Source of the DNA: Gammaproteobacteria bacterium
Lineage (GTDB): Bacteria > Pseudomonadota > Gammaproteobacteria > Steroidobacterales > Steroidobacteraceae
NCBI GenBank assembly: GCA_016874235.1
Contig: VGUJ01000008.1
Location: forward strand, 1 to 64,000
Length of the DNA: 64,000 nt
Direction: 5' to 3'
Below the pieces are notes generated by a model, which saw only the letters and a program-made list of their open reading frames with translations, was not told the DNA's origin and made no database searches. Within the stretch, counting starts at the first letter, position 1; each line of letters starts with the position of its first letter. Below, piece after piece: positions 37,923-47,727 of the stretch. The position numbers and the translations under genes were made by a program.

Positions 37923-39976
37923 CCTGCCTTCACCTCCGGCAAGCCGAATCCGGCGCGCCGCAACACTTCGATTTCATCGCGCAAACGCGCGGCCTCTTCA
38001 AACTCGAGATTGCGTGCATGCTTGAACATCTCAGATTCGATCTGCTTCATGCGACGTAGCGCCTGCTCGGGTCGCAACCCGTGGACCGACGGCGTCTGTG
38101 TAGCGCCCGTCGGTTTCTTTGCCCCCTTCCCAAGCCGTGCGCCAAGCTTGCCTTTCGGTAGCGGAGCACCGCCCTCGGCCCGGGCACCCTCCATGACATC
38201 GACCACTTGCTTGACGATGCCACGGGGCGTGATGCCATGCGCCTTGTTGAAAGCAACTTGCTTCTGCCGTCGGCGCTCTGTCTCTTCGATCGCACGCTGC
38301 ATCGAACCGGTCATTCGATCGGCATAGAGAATGGCTCGCCCATTGACGTTGCGAGCGGCACGACCAATCGTCTGGATCAACGAATTCGTCGATCGGAGGA
38401 AGCCTTCCTTGTCGGAGTCGAGGACCGCCACGAGCGCCACCTCGGGCATGTCGAGCCCCTCACGCAGAAGGTTGATGCCGACCAGCACGTCGAACACACC
38501 AAGACGCAAGTCACGAATGATTTCGCTGCGTTCAACGGTCTCGATATCGGAGTGAAGATACCGAACCTTGACGTCATGCTCATCGAGATACTCTGTAAGA
38601 TCTTCGGCCATACGCTTTGTGAGCGTGGTGATCAGCACTCGTTCCTGCCGCGCCACGCACTGCAAGATCTCCGATAGGACGTCATCCACCTGGGTCCGAA
38701 CGGGTCTCACCTCCACATTCGGATCGACGAGCCCGGTGGGTCGTACAACTTGCTCGACCACCTGAGAGGCATGACGGGCCTCGTAATCACTCGGGGTGGC
38801 CGACACGAAAATCATTTGAGGTGCAAGTCGCTCCCATTCCTCGAACTTCAACGGACGATTATCGAGTGCCGAGGGCAAGCGGAATCCATACTCAACCAGC
38901 GTCTCTTTACGTGACCGGTCGCCTTTGTACATCGCGCCGAGTTGGGGCAAGGTCTGATGGCTCTCATCGACCACCAGCAAAGAATTTGGCGGTAAGTAAT
39001 CGTAGAGACACGGCGGTGGCTCGCCGGGTTCGCGTCCCGACAGGTACCTCGAGTAGTTCTCGATGCCGGCGCAGTACCCCACCTCTTTCATCATCTCCAT
39101 GTCGAACATCGTTCGTTGTTCGAGACGCTGCGCTTCCACGAGCTTATCGGCTGAGCGAAGTTCGATGAGCCGCTCCCGGAGCTCCTCGCGAATGTGGTCG
39201 ATCGCCTGGATCAATCGGTCTTTCGGGGTGACGAAGTGGGTACCCGGATAGACCGTGAAACGCGGGACCTTGCGGACGACGGATCCGGTCAAGGGGTCGA
39301 AGATTGAGAGACTGTCGATGGTGTCGTCAAAGAGTTCGACGCGAACCGCATCACGCCCCGATTCCGCAGGAAAGATGTCGATGATGTCACCACGAACCCG
39401 AAACGTGCCCTGAGAAAAATCGATCTCGTTGCGCGTGTACTGCATGTCCGCCAATCGTCGTAGCAACTTGCGCTGATCGAGGCGCTCGCCACGCACAAGG
39501 TGCAACACCATCGCCAAGTAGGTCTCGGGGTCACCGAGACCGTAAATCGAGGACACCGTGGCGACGATGATGCAATCGGGTCTTTCGAGCAGCGCCTTCG
39601 TCGCCGAAAGGCGCATTTGTTCGATGTGTTCGTTGATCGAAGCGTCTTTCTCGATATAGGTGTCACTCGCAGGCACATACGCTTCGGGTTGGTAGTAATC
39701 GTAGTACGACACGAAGTACTCGACGGCGTTATCAGGAAAGAACTCCCTGAACTCGCCGTAGAGCTGCGCCGCGAGTGTTTTGTTGTGGGCCAGAACCAAG
39801 GTCGGTCTCTGAACGGCCTGGATGACGTTCGCGACCGTGAACGTTTTGCCGCTACCGGTGACCCCGAGCAGGGTTTGGTGGGCGAGCCCATTTCGAAGCC
39901 CGTCGATCAGACCAGCGATGGCCGCCGGCTGATCCCCGGCGGGTTGGTAATCGGATTTGAGCCTGAATTCGGCCAT
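37919..39976 (-). CDS. uvrB: UvrABC excision nuclease subunit B
   Basis: UvrB is the damage-verifying helicase of nucleotide excision repair. The 685 residues include the Walker [18 protein letters not shown], the beta-hairpin [25 protein letters not shown]-type Walker B ([13 protein letters not shown]), the [15 protein letters not shown] motif VI region and the C-terminal UVR domain ([25 protein letters not shown]). No LexA box of the E. coli type is visible upstream. A -10-like TATAGT lies just 10 bases before ATG with no ribosome site, so a leaderless mRNA is possible. Confidence 0.97.
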   Translation of the reverse strand: MAEFRLKSDYQPAGDQPAAIAGLIDGLRNGLAHQTLLGVTGSGKTFTVANVIQAVQRPTLVLAHNKTLAAQLYGEFREFFPDNAVEYFVSYYDYYQPEAYVPASDTYIEKDASINEHIEQMRLSATKALLERPDCIIVATVSSIYGLGDPETYLAMVLHLVRGERLDQRKLLRRLADMQYTRNEIDFSQGTFRVRGDIIDIFPAESGRDAVRVELFDDTIDSLSIFDPLTGSVVRKVPRFTVYPGTHFVTPKDRLIQAIDHIREELRERLIELRSADKLVEAQRLEQRTMFDMEMMKEVGYCAGIENYSRYLSGREPGEPPPCLYDYLPPNSLLVVDESHQTLPQLGAMYKGDRSRKETLVEYGFRLPSALDNRPLKFEEWERLAPQMIFVSATPSDYEARHASQVVEQVVRPTGLVDPNVEVRPVRTQVDDVLSEILQCVARQERVLITTLTKRMAEDLTEYLDEHDVKVRYLHSDIETVERSEIIRDLRLGVFDVLVGINLLREGLDMPEVALVAVLDSDKEGFLRSTNSLIQTIGRAARNVNGRAILYADRMTGSMQRAIEETERRRQKQVAFNKAHGITPRGIVKQVVDVMEGARAEGGAPLPKGKLGARLGKGAKKPTGATQTPSVHGLRPEQALRRMKQIESEMFKHARNLEFEEAARLRDEIEVLRRAGFGLPEVKAG

Positions 39977-39985
39977 ATGGGGCTT

Positions 39986-39991
39986 ACTATA
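39986..39991 (-). promoter_or_regulatory. possible uvrB -10 element close to the start codon
   Basis: The minus strand reads TATAGT 10 bases upstream of the uvrB ATG; GAACAT lies 17 bases further upstream as a weak -35. No Shine-Dalgarno sequence is seen between it and the ATG. If used, the mRNA would have almost no leader. Confidence 0.35.
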
Positions 39992-40045
39992 TCGACTCGA
40001 GGCGGCCGATGTTCTAGCTAGTTTTCGAGCGCTGTGCGGGGCCGC

Positions 40046-40074
40046 TTGACGGGCCGCAGCGCATTCCAGAGAAT
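40046..40074 (+). promoter_or_regulatory. sigma-70 promoter of tRNA-Asn
   Basis: TTGACG at 40046-40051 and GAGAAT at 40069-40074 are separated by exactly 17 bases. The -10 is followed by GCGCGCC, a GC-rich discriminator typical of stable-RNA promoters subject to stringent (ppGpp) control. The tRNA begins 23 bases after the -10. Confidence 0.65.
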
Positions 40075-40097
40075 GCGCGCCTCTTTTCGCCTGCCGT

Positions 40098-40173
40098 TCC
40101 CCGGTAGCTCAGTCGGTAGAGCGTCGGACTGTTAATCCGCAGGTCGCTGGTTCGAGTCCAGCCCGGGGAGCCA
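40098..40173 (+). tRNA. tRNA-Asn (GTT)
   Basis: The 76-base gene has acceptor TCCCCGG/CCGGGGA, D arm TAGCTCAGTCGGTAGAGC, anticodon loop CTGTTAA (anticodon GTT), T arm GGTTCGAGTCC, discriminator G and an encoded CCA. It reads asparagine codons. It is divergent from uvrB and converges on ppa. Confidence 0.97.
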
Positions 40174-40227
40174 ATCTCTGGCCGGTGCAGATCACCCGCC
40201 CGAGCACCGATCGTCAAGGCAGCGCGG

Positions 40228-40776
40228 TCAATAATTCAGTTTGTCTGGCGACGCATTGAAGCGCTGGATCGAGTCCAGAACGATCTTCCGCGCCTGATCG
40301 GCGTCGCCCCACCCACTGATTTTGACCCACTTCCCTGGCTCAAGGTCCTTGTAGTGCTGGAAGAAATGCCCGATACGCTCGAGCCAGTGTTTCGACACCT
40401 GGGCGATGTCGTGGACATGTGAGTATCCGTTGAACACTTTGTCGACGGGCACTGCGAGGAGCTTTTCGTCGGAGCCCGCTTCATCCTGCATCATCATCAC
40501 ACCCACGGGACGGCAACGGATCACCGAGCCCGGAACGAGCGGTAACGGCAGAATGACCAGCACGTCCGCGGGGTCACCATCGCCGCACAGCGTGTGCGGG
40601 ATGTAGCCGTAGTTACAGGGGTAACGCATGGGCGTCGACAAGATGCGGTCGACGAAGATTGCACCCGTGGCTTTATCCACTTCGTATTTGACCGGATCAG
40701 CGTCCTTCGGGATCTCGATAATGACGTTGACGTCGTTTGGGACATCCTTGCCCGTGGGTACCAAATCAAGTGCCAT
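40228..40776 (-). CDS. ppa: inorganic pyrophosphatase
   Basis: It hydrolyses pyrophosphate made by biosynthesis. The 182-residue length and motifs match soluble family I enzymes: IEIPKDADPVKYEVDKATGAIFVDR, the catalytic GDGDPADVLVILPLPL and KLLAVPVDK. It is 18 bases downstream of an acyl-CoA dehydrogenase gene, whose acyl-activation pathway generates pyrophosphate, but this link may be coincidental. Confidence 0.96.
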   Translation of the reverse strand: MALDLVPTGKDVPNDVNVIIEIPKDADPVKYEVDKATGAIFVDRILSTPMRYPCNYGYIPHTLCGDGDPADVLVILPLPLVPGSVIRCRPVGVMMMQDEAGSDEKLLAVPVDKVFNGYSHVHDIAQVSKHWLERIGHFFQHYKDLEPGKWVKISGWGDADQARKIVLDSIQRFNASPDKLNY

Positions 40777-40794
40777 GCTTCCTTGCTCCTTGAG

Positions 40795-41940
40795 TTAAAC
40801 CGATCGCGAGATCAGTTCCTTCATGATCTCGTTCGTACCGCCGTAGATACGCTGCACCCGCGAATCGGCAAACATGCGGCACACCAGATACTCGTTCATG
40901 TAGCCGTAGCCGCCATGGAGCTGCACGCACTCGTCGAGCACCTGCTGCTGCATGTCGGTGACCCAGTACTTCGCCATCGAAGCGGTTTCATTGTCGAGCT
41001 TGCCCGCCAACAACTTCTGGATGCAGTCATCCACGAACACCCTGGCGACGCGCGTGACGGTCGCGCACTCGGCCAGCTTGAACCGAAGATGCTGCATCTG
41101 ACCAATGACCTGCCCGAAGGCCTTGCGTTCTTTGACGTATTTCGAGGTCTCGGCGACGGCACCCTCCATCGCGGCCACGCCGCAGAGTGCAATGATGAGC
41201 CGCTCGTATGGCAGATCGCCCATCAGCTGATACATGCCGAGTCCCTCTTCGGCACCGAGGCGGCAATCCACCGGGACACGAACGTCCTCAAAAAAGAGCT
41301 CGGCCGTGTCCTGCGCAGGCATGCCCATTTTGTCGAGCACCCGGCCCACCCGGTAACCCGGGAGATTTTCGGTCTCCACCATGATGAGCGAGAGCCCGCG
41401 CTTGCGATCCTCGGTGTTCGTGCGAGTGACCAGCATGAGTAGCGACGCCTGACCGCCGTTGGTGATGAAAATCTTTGAGCCGTTGATACGGTAGTGATCG
41501 CCTTCGAGCACTGCGCGGGTGCGAATCCCCTGCAGATCAGAACCTGCTCCGGGCTCGGTCATGGCAATGGCCCCGATGAGCTCGCCGCGGGCCATACGAG
41601 GCAACCAACGCTTCTTCTGGGCTTCCGTGCCATAGTTGTAGACGTAATGCGCACACATGCTGTGAACGCCTTGTCCAAAACCCGAGAGACCGCGTCGAGC
41701 CTGCTCTTCGTAGAACACCACTTCGTGACGGAAGTCACCACCCGCACAGCCATACTCCGCGGGTAGATCAAGACACAGCAGACCCATCTCACCGGCCTTG
41801 CGCCAAATATCCTTGCCGACAGTATGCTGACGACGCCACGCCGCATCGTTCGGCACCATCTCGGTTTCGACGAAGCGCGCGACGTTCTCTCGAAATAAAC
41901 TCAAGTCATCGTCGGCCCAAGGGGACACATAAGGCAGCAT
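40795..41940 (-). CDS. acyl-CoA dehydrogenase
   Basis: This 381-residue FAD-dependent dehydrogenase introduces a 2,3 double bond into an acyl-CoA. Seen are AIAMTEPGAGSDLQGIRTRA, KIFITNGGQASLLMLV, the flavin-binding HGGYGYMNEYLVCRMFADSRVQRIYGGTNEIMKELI with the catalytic Glu in the C-terminal part (GGTNEI). It is of the long-/medium-chain or branched-chain type; chain length cannot be told. It is followed by ppa, and its upstream neighbour galU is 44 bases away. Confidence 0.92.
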   Translation of the reverse strand: MLPYVSPWADDDLSLFRENVARFVETEMVPNDAAWRRQHTVGKDIWRKAGEMGLLCLDLPAEYGCAGGDFRHEVVFYEEQARRGLSGFGQGVHSMCAHYVYNYGTEAQKKRWLPRMARGELIGAIAMTEPGAGSDLQGIRTRAVLEGDHYRINGSKIFITNGGQASLLMLVTRTNTEDRKRGLSLIMVETENLPGYRVGRVLDKMGMPAQDTAELFFEDVRVPVDCRLGAEEGLGMYQLMGDLPYERLIIALCGVAAMEGAVAETSKYVKERKAFGQVIGQMQHLRFKLAECATVTRVARVFVDDCIQKLLAGKLDNETASMAKYWVTDMQQQVLDECVQLHGGYGYMNEYLVCRMFADSRVQRIYGGTNEIMKELISRSV

Positions 41941-41984
41941 TGAAAACTCCTGCGTGCCGGCGTCATGTCGCCGGAGATCGTTGA

Positions 41985-42887
41985 TCAGCGTTTTTTGCGT
42001 GAGGTCGGCGGACTTTCGACGACCTTACGCAGATGCGCTCGAAAATCTTTTCCCAGGGCGGGATGCGCGAGTGCATAGGCGACCGTAGCCTGCAAATAGC
42101 CGAGCTTACTGCCGCAGTCGTAGCGGGTGCCTTCGAACTTATGCGCGTACACCGCCTCTTCCTGCAGGAGTCGCGCGATGCCGTCGGTCAATTGAATCTC
42201 GCCGCCCGCACCCGCCCCGATTCGAGCAAGATGATCGAAGATGGCGGGCGACAATAAATAACGCCCGACGACTGCAAGATTGGACGGCGCGACGGCCGGC
42301 TTCGGCTTTTCGACGATTCGGCGAATTCGCGCTGTTTGACCCGGAGCTTCGACCGCCACGATGCCGTATTTGTCGGTGTCTTTGCGCGGTACGGTTTCGC
42401 AGCCGATCACGCTTGCGCCCTTGGCAGCATACACCTCCGCCATTTGCGCAAGACAAGGCTTCTCCGCAGCGATCAAGTCGTCGGCGAGGTGAACAAAGAA
42501 TGGTTCGTTTCCAACTGCGGGCCGCGCGCAGAGCACAGCATGACCGAGACCCAGAGGCGCCGGCTGACGGATATAGATACACGTGGCGTAACTCGGCAGC
42601 ACACTGTGCAGTTGCTTGACGAGCTCGGACTTACCCTGCGACTTGAGCAAGCCCTCGAGTTCACGATCGGAATCGAAGTGATCTTCGATGGCGCGCTTGG
42701 ACGCGCCGGTGATGAATACCAAACGTCTCGCGCCTGCGGCGAGCGCCTCTTCGACGGCGTATTGAATCAGTGGCTTATCGACCACCGGCAGCATTTCTTT
42801 GGGGCTCGCCTTGGTCGCCGGGAGGAATCGGGTGCCCCGCCCTGCGACCGGGAACACCGCTGTCTCGATAAGGGGACGCTTGGCCAT
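41985..42887 (-). CDS. galU: UTP-glucose-1-phosphate uridylyltransferase
   Basis: It makes UDP-glucose for envelope polysaccharides and storage sugars. The 300 residues begin [43 protein letters not shown], with the nucleotide-binding AGxGTR motif and catalytic Lys, and contain [19 protein letters not shown] and [19 protein letters not shown]. The start is ATG 42887 rather than the track's longer ORF. The partner gene of a polysaccharide operon is not visible, so it stands as a single housekeeping gene. Confidence 0.96.
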   Translation of the reverse strand: MAKRPLIETAVFPVAGRGTRFLPATKASPKEMLPVVDKPLIQYAVEEALAAGARRLVFITGASKRAIEDHFDSDRELEGLLKSQGKSELVKQLHSVLPSYATCIYIRQPAPLGLGHAVLCARPAVGNEPFFVHLADDLIAAEKPCLAQMAEVYAAKGASVIGCETVPRKDTDKYGIVAVEAPGQTARIRRIVEKPKPAVAPSNLAVVGRYLLSPAIFDHLARIGAGAGGEIQLTDGIARLLQEEAVYAHKFEGTRYDCGSKLGYLQATVAYALAHPALGKDFRAHLRKVVESPPTSRKKR

Positions 42888-42950
42888 CGACGACTCCGAA
42901 AGATCAGGACCGGAATGGTAAACCAAGCGCCCCTCAACGGGGCAGAGACG

Positions 42951-43355
42951 TTATCGGCCTCCGGCGCCGGGCTTCGGCGCGTTTTGCGCCGGGATGCGCG
43001 TTCCAGGGCCGGCGGCGGCCGAACCGCTCGAGGGCCGAGTCGATGCGCTGCCCGCCCCAACAGTCAGGCGCGCGCGATTGTTCTCGAGGGTCTTCGAGCC
43101 AATTCCTTTGACCAGCGCGAGCTCATCGACCGATCGAAAGGCGCCGTTCTTTTGTCGATGTTCGACGATCGCACGGGCTTTGGACTCACCAATACCCTTC
43201 ATTTCACGGGCTAAGGTCGTGGCATCTGCCGTGTTGATATTGATCAAGGCGCTGGTCGAACGAGTCGAGGGCGCCGATGGGATCGATGTGGCCTGAGCGA
43301 CAGCAAGCAGTGACCCCAGACAAACAAGGACGAGAGCAGTAACTCGAGTGATCAT
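42951..43355 (-). CDS. ComEA-like helix-hairpin-helix protein
   Basis: This exported DNA-binding-type protein has 134 residues. A signal peptide (ITRVTALVLVCLGSLLAVAQA) is followed by a tandem helix-hairpin-helix module: INTADATTLAREMKGIGESKARAIVEHRQKNGAF and ELALVKGIGSKTLENNRARL. The tail is a Gly/Ala/Pro/Ser-rich low-complexity stretch. ComEA homologs in gram-negative bacteria bind incoming DNA in the periplasm, though many small ones have no proven competence role. ATG 43355 has GGAGG eight bases upstream. Confidence 0.87.
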   Translation of the reverse strand: MITRVTALVLVCLGSLLAVAQATSIPSAPSTRSTSALININTADATTLAREMKGIGESKARAIVEHRQKNGAFRSVDELALVKGIGSKTLENNRARLTVGAGSASTRPSSGSAAAGPGTRIPAQNAPKPGAGGR

Positions 43356-43473
43356 GGAAGGTCCTCCAGTTCGAATGCGTGGCGCCGACATGACGACACG
43401 CGCGGGAGGCTATTCCGGGTTCTCGGTCCATCACGAGAACCGAATCGACGCGGAGCGTCGACTAATGGGGTGC

Positions 43474-43776
43474 TTAGTCGCGGATCGGGCTCGAGATACT
43501 GTCGTTGACCCGCTCGCGCAGATCTTTGCCCGGCTTGAAATGCGGTACGTATTTTCCGGACAGCGCCACCGCCTCGCCGGTCTTCGGGTTACGACCCTGA
43601 CGGGGCGGTCGGAAATGCAACGAGAAACTGCCGAAGCCTCGAATCTCAATCCGCTCGCCCGTCGCAAGCGCGTCGCTCATGATCTCGAGAATTTGCTTGA
43701 GAGCAAGCTCAATATCCTTCGCCGGCAGATGTTTCTGCTTGGCGGTAATGAGTTCGATGAGTTCCGACTTCGTCAT
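43474..43776 (-). CDS. ihfB: integration host factor beta subunit
   Basis: This is the IHF partner of IhfA in this window: 100 residues, starting [31 protein letters not shown], with the DNA-binding arm [30 protein letters not shown]. Its place downstream of rpsA (cmk-rpsA-ihfB) is conserved in gammaproteobacteria. A 78-base gap with a strong hairpin separates it from rpsA, so it may have its own promoter or be processed. Confidence 0.97.
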   Translation of the reverse strand: MTKSELIELITAKQKHLPAKDIELALKQILEIMSDALATGERIEIRGFGSFSLHFRPPRQGRNPKTGEAVALSGKYVPHFKPGKDLRERVNDSISSPIRD

Positions 43777-43800
43777 GACAACCCCGTGACGTCGTCAGGA

Positions 43801-43832
43801 GAGTCGCGGACCCCGCACAGGATCCGCGACTC
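43801..43832. repeat. 10-bp perfect stem-loop between rpsA and ihfB
   Basis: GAGTCGCGGA at 43801-43810 is exactly complementary to TCCGCGACTC at 43823-43832, with a 12-base loop. No T run follows on the minus strand, so it is not a canonical terminator. It could be a processing or stability element that separates abundant rpsA mRNA from ihfB mRNA. Confidence 0.6.
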
Positions 43833-43854
43833 GCCCTAATTTCACGTTACACCC

Positions 43855-45543
43855 TCAACCGCGATCGCGGTCCGAGTTGATCTGCGCCTTGAGGAGTTCG
43901 CCGAGGCTGGTGCCCGCCGTCGGGCCCGTCTGCTCCGAACGATAGCTCTGCACGGCCTCTGCTTCCTCGGACACTTCCTTCGCTTTGACCGAGAGCGAGA
44001 TCGAGCGTGTTTTGCGATCGACGCCCATGAACTTAGCCTCGATCTCGTCGCCTTCCTTCAGGAACTGACGCGCATCTTCGGCTCGATCGCGACCGAGCTC
44101 CGAGGCACGCAGCTGGCCTTCGATACCGTTGCCGAGATCGATGATCGCACCCCGCGCATCGACTTCTTTGACAACACCGCGAACGATGCTACCCTTCGGA
44201 TTGTCGGCGATGTAACCCGCGAACGGATCCTTCGCCAACTGCTTGATGCCGAGGCTGATGCGTTCACGCTCCGGATCGATCGCGAGCACCATCGCTTCGA
44301 TGGTCTGACCCTTCTGGAAGCTACGAACCGCCTCTTCACCCGGGATATCCCAGGAAATGTCGGAGAGGTGCACGAGGCCGTCGATGTTGCCCGAGAGGCC
44401 GATGAAGATGCCGAAGTCGGTGATCGACTTGATCTGGCCCGACACCTTGTCGCCACGGTTGAAATTCTCGGAGAACTCGCGCCACGGATTCGGGACGCAC
44501 TGCTTGAGGCCGAGGCTGATGCGGCGACGCTCTTCGTCGCAATCGAGCACCATGACTTCGACTTCCTGCCCCGTCTGCACGACCTTGGCCGGGTTGACGT
44601 TTTTGTTGGTCCAATCCATTTCCGAGACGTGCACAAGACCTTCCACGCCGTCCTCGATTTCGACGAACGCACCGTAGTCGGCAATGTTCGTGACCTTGCC
44701 GAACACGCGAGTGTTGGGCGGGTAGCGGCGATTGATGCTCTCCCACGGATCGGCACCCAACTGTTTGAGCCCGAGGCTGACACGCGAACGCTCGCGGTCG
44801 AACTTGAGGATACGAACTTCCACTTCGTCACCGACCTTGACCACTTCAGACGGATGCTTGACGCGCTTCCACGCCATGTCGGTGATGTGGAGCAGACCGT
44901 CGATTCCGCCGAGGTCGACGAACGCACCGTAGTCGGTGAGGTTCTTGACCGAGCCCCGCACGACCGAACCTTCCTGCAAGTTGTCCATGAACGCCGTGCG
45001 CTCCGCCGAGAATTCCTGCTCGACGACGGCGCGGCGCGAGACCACGACGTTGTTGCGCTTCTGGTCGAGCTTGATGACCTTGAACTCGAGCGGCTTGTTT
45101 TCGAGATACGCCGTATCGCGAACCGGACGAACGTCGACGAGCGAGCCCGGCAGGAACGCGCGGACGTGTTCGATTTCGACCGTGAAACCGCCCTTCACGC
45201 GGCCCGTGATGATGCCCGTGACGATTTCACCCTTCGAGAAGGCGTCTTCGAGGCGTGTCCAAGTGCGAGCGCGTTTGGCTTTGTCGCGCGAGAGGCGTGT
45301 TTCGCCGGTTCCGTCTTCGACGGAGTCGAGAGCGACCTCGACCATTTCACCGACGGTGACTTCGATTTCTCCCCGCTCATTCTTGAACTGCTCGACGGGA
45401 ATGACGGCCTCGGACTTGAGACCAACGTTGACGATGACCATGTCGCTGCCGACATCGACCACGAGACCCGAGAGGATCTGACCCGGGCGAATACGCTGGC
45501 TAGCCAGACTCTGTTCGAACAGTTGTGCAAAAGATTCAGTCAT
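43855..45543 (-). CDS. rpsA: 30S ribosomal protein S1
   Basis: S1 binds mRNA leaders and helps start translation. The 562 residues consist of six OB-fold S1 repeats; the first two are more divergent, and the later ones show the repeat core ([32 protein letters not shown], then [22 protein letters not shown]-like copies). The start is [16 protein letters not shown] at 45543, matching enteric S1; the track's longer ORF is rejected. It is followed by ihfB and preceded by cmk, the conserved order. The 133-base upstream gap could hold its promoter; S1 autoregulation is likely. Confidence 0.97.
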   Translation of the reverse strand: MTESFAQLFEQSLASQRIRPGQILSGLVVDVGSDMVIVNVGLKSEAVIPVEQFKNERGEIEVTVGEMVEVALDSVEDGTGETRLSRDKAKRARTWTRLEDAFSKGEIVTGIITGRVKGGFTVEIEHVRAFLPGSLVDVRPVRDTAYLENKPLEFKVIKLDQKRNNVVVSRRAVVEQEFSAERTAFMDNLQEGSVVRGSVKNLTDYGAFVDLGGIDGLLHITDMAWKRVKHPSEVVKVGDEVEVRILKFDRERSRVSLGLKQLGADPWESINRRYPPNTRVFGKVTNIADYGAFVEIEDGVEGLVHVSEMDWTNKNVNPAKVVQTGQEVEVMVLDCDEERRRISLGLKQCVPNPWREFSENFNRGDKVSGQIKSITDFGIFIGLSGNIDGLVHLSDISWDIPGEEAVRSFQKGQTIEAMVLAIDPERERISLGIKQLAKDPFAGYIADNPKGSIVRGVVKEVDARGAIIDLGNGIEGQLRASELGRDRAEDARQFLKEGDEIEAKFMGVDRKTRSISLSVKAKEVSEEAEAVQSYRSEQTGPTAGTSLGELLKAQINSDRDRG

Positions 45544-45676
45544 GTGTTTGCTCATGCGATGCAAAGGGCACCGCGCCTGTTGTCCCGATCGCCACATCAG
45601 TGGAGCCACGGGCGTTGACGACACAGTCGGACGATGAGCGCCCGACCACCCAAAAACCGATCGAATTCCGTGAGGG

Positions 45677-46378
45677 TCAGCGCCAGAGGGCGCGCGAGCG
45701 TCCGAGTTCGATCACCCGTTCGACGATCTCGTCGACCGTCACTCCGGTCGAGTCAATCACGAACGCGTCGGACGCAGGCCTGAGCGGTGCCACGCTGCGG
45801 GTTGAATCCCGCAGGTCGCGCTCGGCGATCTCCCGCGAAAGGGCGGCGAGACTAACACCAGAATCCTTGTCTTTCAACTGCTTATAGCGCCGTAAGGCCC
45901 TCTCTTCAGCGCTCGCGGTCAGGAAGATTTTGAGGGGGGCGTCGACGAAAATAACCGTCCCCATGTCCCGGCCGTCAGCGATCAATCCGGGCACCTCTGC
46001 AAACGCCCTCTGACGCTCCGTGAGGGCGGAACGAAGCTCTGGCCACGCCGCCACTCGAGAGGCCCCCTGACCCGTCTCCTCAGCCCGAACGAGGCGGGTG
46101 ACATCCCGCCCGGAGAGCTCGATACGCTCCTCGCCGTCCTCGCCCACCCCAAAGACCACCTTCATGCAGCGTGCGAGCGCGACATGCCCGGCGACATCAT
46201 CGGCGCTCAGAGCGGCCAATTGCCCGAATACCGCGACAAGTCGATAGAGAGCACCACTATCAAGCAGGTGCCAACCGAGTCGCTGGGCGAGCCGCCGGCA
46301 GACCGTCCCCTTCCCCGAACCGGACGGGCCGTCGATGGCGACGACAGGCGCGCGCACCGTTGACCCGATCGTCGTCAT
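45677..46378 (-). CDS. cmk: cytidylate kinase
   Basis: It phosphorylates CMP and dCMP. The 233 residues start [35 protein letters not shown], with P-loop and the CMP-binding region, and contain [38 protein letters not shown]. Length and motifs are typical. Its ATG overlaps the aroA stop, extending the aroA-cmk-rpsA set. Confidence 0.95.
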   Translation of the reverse strand: MTTIGSTVRAPVVAIDGPSGSGKGTVCRRLAQRLGWHLLDSGALYRLVAVFGQLAALSADDVAGHVALARCMKVVFGVGEDGEERIELSGRDVTRLVRAEETGQGASRVAAWPELRSALTERQRAFAEVPGLIADGRDMGTVIFVDAPLKIFLTASAEERALRRYKQLKDKDSGVSLAALSREIAERDLRDSTRSVAPLRPASDAFVIDSTGVTVDEIVERVIELGRSRALWR

Positions 46379-47727
46379 CCTGAAGTCCTCACGCCCGTCG
46401 CTCCATCACGGAGATTCAACCCGAGCTCGCGAGCACGGCCCGCGAAGCCGGGGAACGAGGTGGCCACGTTCGCCGTGTCGAGGATTTCGATTTCACCGCC
46501 GGCCTGCAATGACGCGACGGCGAAAGACATAGCGATCCGATGGTCGCCGTGACTGTCGATGCACCCCGCTTGAAACACGGACCCCGGACCGCCGCGACCC
46601 TCGAGCTGCATCCCATCAGTAAGCAGACGATGAGGAACACCCAGCGCAGAGAGACCTTCGGACATTGTCGCGAGACGATCGCTTTCTTTGACGCGAAGCT
46701 CCTCGGCGCCGCGAAGCAGCGACCGACCTTCCGCGCACGCTGCAGCAATAAAAAAAATCGGAAACTCGTCAATCGCCAAGGGCACGAGCTCGAGCGGGAC
46801 GTCGATACCGCGCAGCTTCGAGGGTCGAATTAGCAAGTCCGCCGTCGGTTCCGGGCCGCGGGTCGCAAGGTTGGAGACAGCGATATCGGCGCCCATCAAA
46901 CGAAGAATGTCGAGTAGTCCCGTACGGGTCGGGTTCATTCCCACGCCTCGAAGCGCGATTTCACCGGCTTCGGCAATACAACCCGCCACCAAGAAAAAAG
47001 CCGCCGAAGAAAAATCGCCGGGAACGTTCACGTGGGTACCGCGAAGGCGCTGACCGCCCTGCAGGCTGACCGTGGATCCCTCGCGCTGCAGTTCGACTCC
47101 AAAACACGCCAACATTCGCTCGGTGTGGTCACGAGTGGGCGCGGGCTCGGTGACCTGTGTCACGCCCGATCCTCGAAGTGCAGCAAGCATCACAGCCGAT
47201 TTCACTTGAGCACTCGCCATCGGCATCTTGAAGTCGATGCCACGAAGCGCGGGCGTACCCCGAATCACAACGGGGGGCTTGCCGTCGCGGGTCTCGATAC
47301 GCGCACCCATCAAGCGCAGGGGTGCGGCCGCACGCTCCATGGGTCGCCGCATCAAAGATTGATCGCCGACGAGAATCGAATCAAAGTTTTGACTGGCGAG
47401 TAGCCCCATAAAGAGGCGCATCGCCGTGCCCGCGTTTCCCATATCGAGCGGCTGATCGCTCCCTCGCAGACCTTCGATCCCGACACCCTGAATACGAACG
47501 CACGATGCAGATGGTTGATCGATCGACACGCCGAGCGCTCGTAAGGCTTCGAGCGTCGCAAGACAATCCTCGCTTTCGAGAAAGCCCTCGACGGAGGTCA
47601 CACCATCGGCGATTCCCCCGAGCATCAGCGCACGGTGAGACACCGATTTGTCGCCCGGAACGCCCACTTGCCCCGCGAGGCTACGAACGGGTGACACGAC
47701 CCAACGATCTGATGTCTGAGCGGTCAC
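46375..47727 (-). CDS. aroA: 3-phosphoshikimate 1-carboxyvinyltransferase (EPSP synthase)
   Basis: It joins shikimate-3-phosphate with phosphoenolpyruvate in aromatic amino acid synthesis. The 450 residues carry GDKSVSHRALMLGGIA, MGNAGTAMRLFMGLLAS, and SAQVKSAVMLAALRGSG and KESDRLATMSEGL. The position of E. coli Pro101 in GNAGTAMRP is Leu here (GTAMRL), a change also common in other proteobacteria and worth noting for herbicide sensitivity. The start overlaps the pheA stop by ATGA. Confidence 0.96.
   Translation of the reverse strand: MTAQTSDRWVVSPVRSLAGQVGVPGDKSVSHRALMLGGIADGVTSVEGFLESEDCLATLEALRALGVSIDQPSASCVRIQGVGIEGLRGSDQPLDMGNAGTAMRLFMGLLASQNFDSILVGDQSLMRRPMERAAAPLRLMGARIETRDGKPPVVIRGTPALRGIDFKMPMASAQVKSAVMLAALRGSGVTQVTEPAPTRDHTERMLACFGVELQREGSTVSLQGGQRLRGTHVNVPGDFSSAAFFLVAGCIAEAGEIALRGVGMNPTRTGLLDILRLMGADIAVSNLATRGPEPTADLLIRPSKLRGIDVPLELVPLAIDEFPIFFIAAACAEGRSLLRGAEELRVKESDRLATMSEGLSALGVPHRLLTDGMQLEGRGGPGSVFQAGCIDSHGDHRIAMSFAVASLQAGGEIEILDTANVATSFPGFAGRARELGLNLRDGATGVRTSG

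Noticed and set aside
44368-45618. 416-residue plus-strand ORF opposite rpsA
   Set aside because: The repeated S1 domains on the minus strand create a repetitive antisense frame; it has no independent support.
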